Below, piece after piece: positions 5,901-7,627 of a stretch of DNA of 7,627 nt. The notes beneath the pieces are model-generated. The model was not told the DNA's origin, did no database searches, and worked only from the letters and a program-made list of their open reading frames with translations. The translations under genes and the position numbers were made by a program. Numbering within the stretch: position 1 is the first letter of the stretch; the number at the start of each line of letters is the position of its first letter. This DNA is from Elusimicrobia bacterium RIFCSPLOWO2_01_FULL_64_13 (GTDB taxonomy: Bacteria > Elusimicrobiota > Elusimicrobia > 2-02-FULL-39-32): assembly GCA_001800095.1 (NCBI GenBank), contig MGUT01000038.1:350-7976 (forward strand), read 5' to 3'.

Positions 5901-5910
5901 AGGGTAGGAT
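5880..5910 (-). terminator. Terminator-like degenerate palindrome after the dehydrogenase
   Basis: Directly after the dehydrogenase stop the minus strand reads ATCCTACCCTTTG, then a short spacer, then AGGGGGGATTTTG. ATCC and most of TACCC can pair with GGGGGGAT, giving an imperfect stem with a G:U pair and one mismatch, followed by TTTT. That suits weak intrinsic termination. The sequence also resembles dispersed repeats with an AATCCCCCC...AAAGGG pattern, so it may be the remnant of one that was co-opted. Confidence 0.42.
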
Positions 5911-6711
5911 TCAAGGATAAGGGGCGGGAGGGGCGGGGTCGCTGGCGCGGAAATGCCAGGCCAGCCACTCCGCGAATTTGGGGAAGAGGAAATGCAGGCA
6001 GTAAAGCACGTAGGTAAGGAAGGGGACGTAAACCTCCATCTTGCCGCTCTCGATGCCGTTCACTATGGCCCGGGCCACGCGCTCGGGCGTGATGGGCAAT
6101 GTCCTCTTGCCGCGGGCCTCGGCGTCCTCCATGATCTTGCGGGTCATCTCCGTGCGGACCGTGCCCGGGTTCACCGACATCACCTTGACGCCTTCCGGGG
6201 CGAGCTCCTGGCGCAATGCTTCGGAGAACCCGGTGAAGGCGAACTTGGTGGCCGAATAGTAGCCCAGGTTGGGGAACGCCACGCGCCCGGCGATGGAGGA
6301 CACGTTCACGATCCAGCCCGACCTCTGGCGCCTCATCACCTTGAGGACGGCCATGGCGCAGGCCGCCGCCCCGAAAAAGTTGACCTCCATCATCCCGCGG
6401 ACCTCCTCCGGACGGCTGTCCACGATGGGCTTGTAGAGGAGGACCCCGGCGTTGTTGACGAGGATGTCTATCCTGCCGTAGGCCTTGAATGTCTCATGGA
6501 CCAGCCGGTCCAGGTCCGCTTCCTTTGTGACGTCCACGGCTATCGCCTTGGCGTCGCCCAGCTCCCGGGCCAGGTTCTCGAGTTCGTCTTTCCTCCTGGC
6601 CGCCAGGACCACCGTCGCTCCCCTCTCCGCCAGGAGGCGGGCCGTGGCGGCGCCTATGCCGGAGGAAGCCCCCGTCACTATGGCGATCTTGCCTTTGAAG
6701 AAATCGCTCAT
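5911..6711 (-). CDS. Short-chain dehydrogenase/reductase (SDR)
   Basis: A 266-residue classical SDR oxidoreductase. Visible features: nucleotide-binding TGASSGIG (13-20); NNAG (86-89); Asn111; catalytic Ser138 or Ser139 in NVSSIAG; and the Tyr152-Ser-Ala-Thr-Lys156 motif, so the catalytic set is complete. Arg39-Arg40 at the end of the second strand suggests preference for NADP(H). The substrate cannot be read from the sequence. Residues about 226-246 (VYVPFLTYVLYCLHFLF) are unusually hydrophobic and may attach the protein to the membrane, hinting at a lipid-like substrate; the last ten residues are Pro-rich. Two adjacent ATG codons are possible, at 6714 and 6711. I choose 6711 because the GAGG upstream is then at a more usual distance; the other gives an ATGA overlap with nth and one extra Met. 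Either way translation is coupled to nth. A terminator-like palindrome abuts the stop. Confidence 0.92.
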   Translation of the reverse strand: MSDFFKGKIAIVTGASSGIGAATARLLAERGATVVLAARRKDELENLARELGDAKAIAVDVTKEADLDRLVHETFKAYGRIDILVNNAGVLLYKPIVDSRPEEVRGMMEVNFFGAAACAMAVLKVMRRQRSGWIVNVSSIAGRVAFPNLGYYSATKFAFTGFSEALRQELAPEGVKVMSVNPGTVRTEMTRKIMEDAEARGKRTLPITPERVARAIVNGIESGKMEVYVPFLTYVLYCLHFLFPKFAEWLAWHFRASDPAPPAPYP

Positions 6712-7343
6712 CATGCCTCGCTGGCGGGACAGAAGGAATTCATGGGGCACTTGAAGCACTTGGGGTTCAGAGCGGAGCAGAGGAGCCGGCCGTGGGTTAT
6801 GACGGCGTGGGAGAACCATATCCAGTCCTTTTTCGGCACCACTTTCACGAGGTCCTCCTCCACCTTCACGGGGTCCGTCCGGCGCGTGAGCCCGAGCCGC
6901 TTGGCCACGCGCTTGACGTGGGTGTCCACCACGATGCCGGAGGATATGCCGAATCCCGTGCCCAATACGACGTTGGCCGTCTTTCGTGCCACGCCGGGCA
7001 GTTCGAGGAGGTCCTCCATGGTCCGCGGGACGCCGCCCCCCCAGTCGGAGACCAGTTTCGCCGCGGCGGCGCGGATCCAGCGCGCCTTCTGGCGGAAGAA
7101 GCCGGTGGAGCGAATCTCCCTTTCCAGCTCGCCGGGAACGGCATCGGCGAAGCCCTTGGCGGACCGGTACTTCCTGAAGAGAGACGGCGTGACCATGTTC
7201 ACGCGCTTGTCCGTGCATTGGGCGGAAAGGATGGTGGCCACGAGGAGCTGGACGGGATTTTTGTGGGACAGGGCGCAATCGGCTTGCGGATAGGCCTTCT
7301 TAAGGATGGACAGGGCCTTCTTGGCGCGGACGTCTTGCGTCAT
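6711..7343 (-). CDS. nth: Endonuclease III, DNA glycosylase/AP lyase
   Basis: Base-excision repair enzyme that removes oxidised pyrimidines and cleaves abasic sites. The 210-residue length is typical. The helix-hairpin-helix lies at 113-127 (LELPGVARKTANVVL) and contains the catalytic Lys121; the catalytic Asp140 is in VVDTHVKRV; the 4Fe-4S cluster ligands are Cys189-x6-Cys196-x2-Cys199-x5-Cys205 at the C-terminus. ILSAQCTDKRVN (38-49) is also characteristic. All key residues are present. The ATG at 7343 matches the family N-terminus. Upstream, an extended -10-like TGCTATATT ends nine bases before the ATG, leaving almost no leader. The stop overlaps the dehydrogenase start, so the two form a short operon; I know of no biochemical link between them. 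Confidence 0.97.
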   Translation of the reverse strand: MTQDVRAKKALSILKKAYPQADCALSHKNPVQLLVATILSAQCTDKRVNMVTPSLFRKYRSAKGFADAVPGELEREIRSTGFFRQKARWIRAAAAKLVSDWGGGVPRTMEDLLELPGVARKTANVVLGTGFGISSGIVVDTHVKRVAKRLGLTRRTDPVKVEEDLVKVVPKKDWIWFSHAVITHGRLLCSALNPKCFKCPMNSFCPASEA

Positions 7344-7407
7344 TTGGCCTAGAATATAGCATTTTTCGAGGGATTGAAAAATCGCGTTTTCCTGCTAGAC
7401 TTAAGGC
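7344..7407. promoter_or_regulatory. Divergent promoter region between nth and the GYF-like gene
   Basis: This 64-base, A/T-rich gap separates two divergent genes. Toward nth (minus strand) there is an extended -10, TGC-TATATT (7358-7353 for the hexamer), with no good -35. Toward the right-hand gene (plus strand) TTGAAA (7374-7379) and TAGACT (7396-7401), with TGC before the latter, are 16 bases apart and end six bases before the ATG at 7408. A perfect seven-base inverted repeat, ATTTTTC (7361-7367) and GAAAAAT (7376-7382), sits between the two -10 elements and could be an operator. All assignments are consensus matches by eye. Confidence 0.45.
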
Positions 7408-7627
7408 ATGAGCCGTTTCTGGGCCAGGATCAACCAGGGGGTGGAAGGCCCCTTCGACGCGAGCATCCTGAAATACCTCGAAGGGTTCTCGCCCGACACG
7501 CTCGTTTCCGGCGACGATTCCGCCGGGGACGTCTGGGCGAAGGCCGGCGACGTCGAGGAATTGAAGGAACTGCTTTTCGGCTCCGGGAAACAGGCCTCTT
7601 CAGGCGGCCCGGCCGCCGCCACCCTGG
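7408..7627 (+). CDS. GYF-like domain protein, N-terminal part (runs off the right edge)
   Basis: The first 73 residues of a plus-strand gene, open to the window edge. It begins MSRFWARINQGVEGPFDASI, continues LEGFSPDTLVSG, then has VWAKAGDVEELKELLFG and turns Ser/Gly/Ala-rich. The order Gly-Pro-Phe, a short helix, Leu-x-Gly-Phe-x-x-Asp-Thr-Leu-Val, then Trp-x-x-Ala resembles GYF_2/DUF4339-type domains, which are small modules thought to bind proline-rich or other peptide partners; the Gly/Ala-rich tail suggests a linker to a further domain outside the window. The ATG at 7408 has AAGG one base upstream, too close for a normal Shine-Dalgarno, and a -10-like TAGACT ends six bases before it, which fits a leaderless message. 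An in-frame GTG at 7441 would start inside the GPF motif region and is less likely. Confidence 0.65.
   Translation, partial: MSRFWARINQGVEGPFDASILKYLEGFSPDTLVSGDDSAGDVWAKAGDVEELKELLFGSGKQASSGGPAAATL

Noticed and set aside
5911..7278. Dehydrogenase extended upstream to 7278
   Set aside because: The upstream part overlaps nth in another frame and shows no homology. The SDR N-terminus fits the ATG at 6711 or 6714.
5953..7293. Long plus-strand open frame (446 codons) antisense to the dehydrogenase and nth
   Set aside because: It spans two well-recognised minus-strand genes and their junction, and its translation has no coherent domain.
7401..7622. Minus-strand open frame of 73 codons at the right edge
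   Set aside because: It is antisense to the GYF-like plus-strand frame, which has a better-supported start and motif; the minus frame shows only low-complexity Ser/Pro-rich sequence.

Overview
The window is G+C-rich bacterial chromosome, almost entirely coding. Nearly all genes lie on the minus strand, tightly packed with overlapping starts and stops; one gene at the right edge points the other way. I see no tRNA, rRNA, CRISPR array, transposase, integrase or phage gene. The lineage cannot be fixed from this sequence. Lipoprotein, LysM and VanZ-type genes suggest a bacterium with a substantial envelope. The truncated GYF-like protein and the palindromic intergenic repeats remind me of uncultured phyla such as Elusimicrobiota, but that is only a weak impression.

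In minus-strand transcription order (right to left) there are three blocks. Block A is endonuclease III (nth, 7343-6711) coupled by a stop/start overlap to a short-chain dehydrogenase (6711-5911). A 51-base gap follows, holding a degenerate palindrome that looks both terminator-like and promoter-bearing. Block B is a membrane protein with two zinc ribbons and glycine-zipper repeats (5859-4738), then, two bases later, a single-span LysM protein (4735-4226). A 105-base gap follows with two mutually exclusive hairpins. Block C is a compressed run of six genes: glucose-6-phosphate isomerase (pgi, 4120-2765), a VanZ-like membrane protein with no recognisable start codon in frame, a 53-residue very basic protein (2399-2238), a TPR lipoprotein (2248-1355), a PD-(D/E)XK nuclease with probable Fe-S cysteines (1358-177), and the first 62 residues of endonuclease V (nfi, 187-1). 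Most junctions in block C overlap by 4 to about 32 bases.

Functionally the window mixes DNA repair (endonuclease III, endonuclease V, RecB/Cas4-type nuclease), envelope proteins (LysM, TPR lipoprotein, VanZ-like, zinc-ribbon membrane protein) and one glycolytic enzyme. The repair genes sit at the two ends and are not obviously one pathway. The plus-strand gene at 7408 diverges from nth across a 64-base A/T-rich gap. Promoter-like elements there and before block B lie so close to the start codons that leaderless or near-leaderless mRNAs are a reasonable hypothesis.

I found no clear new defence or mobile system. The points most worth a second look are the start-less VanZ frame after pgi, the paired palindromes, the small basic protein, the nuclease/endonuclease V coupling, and the zinc-ribbon/glycine-zipper protein with its LysM partner.
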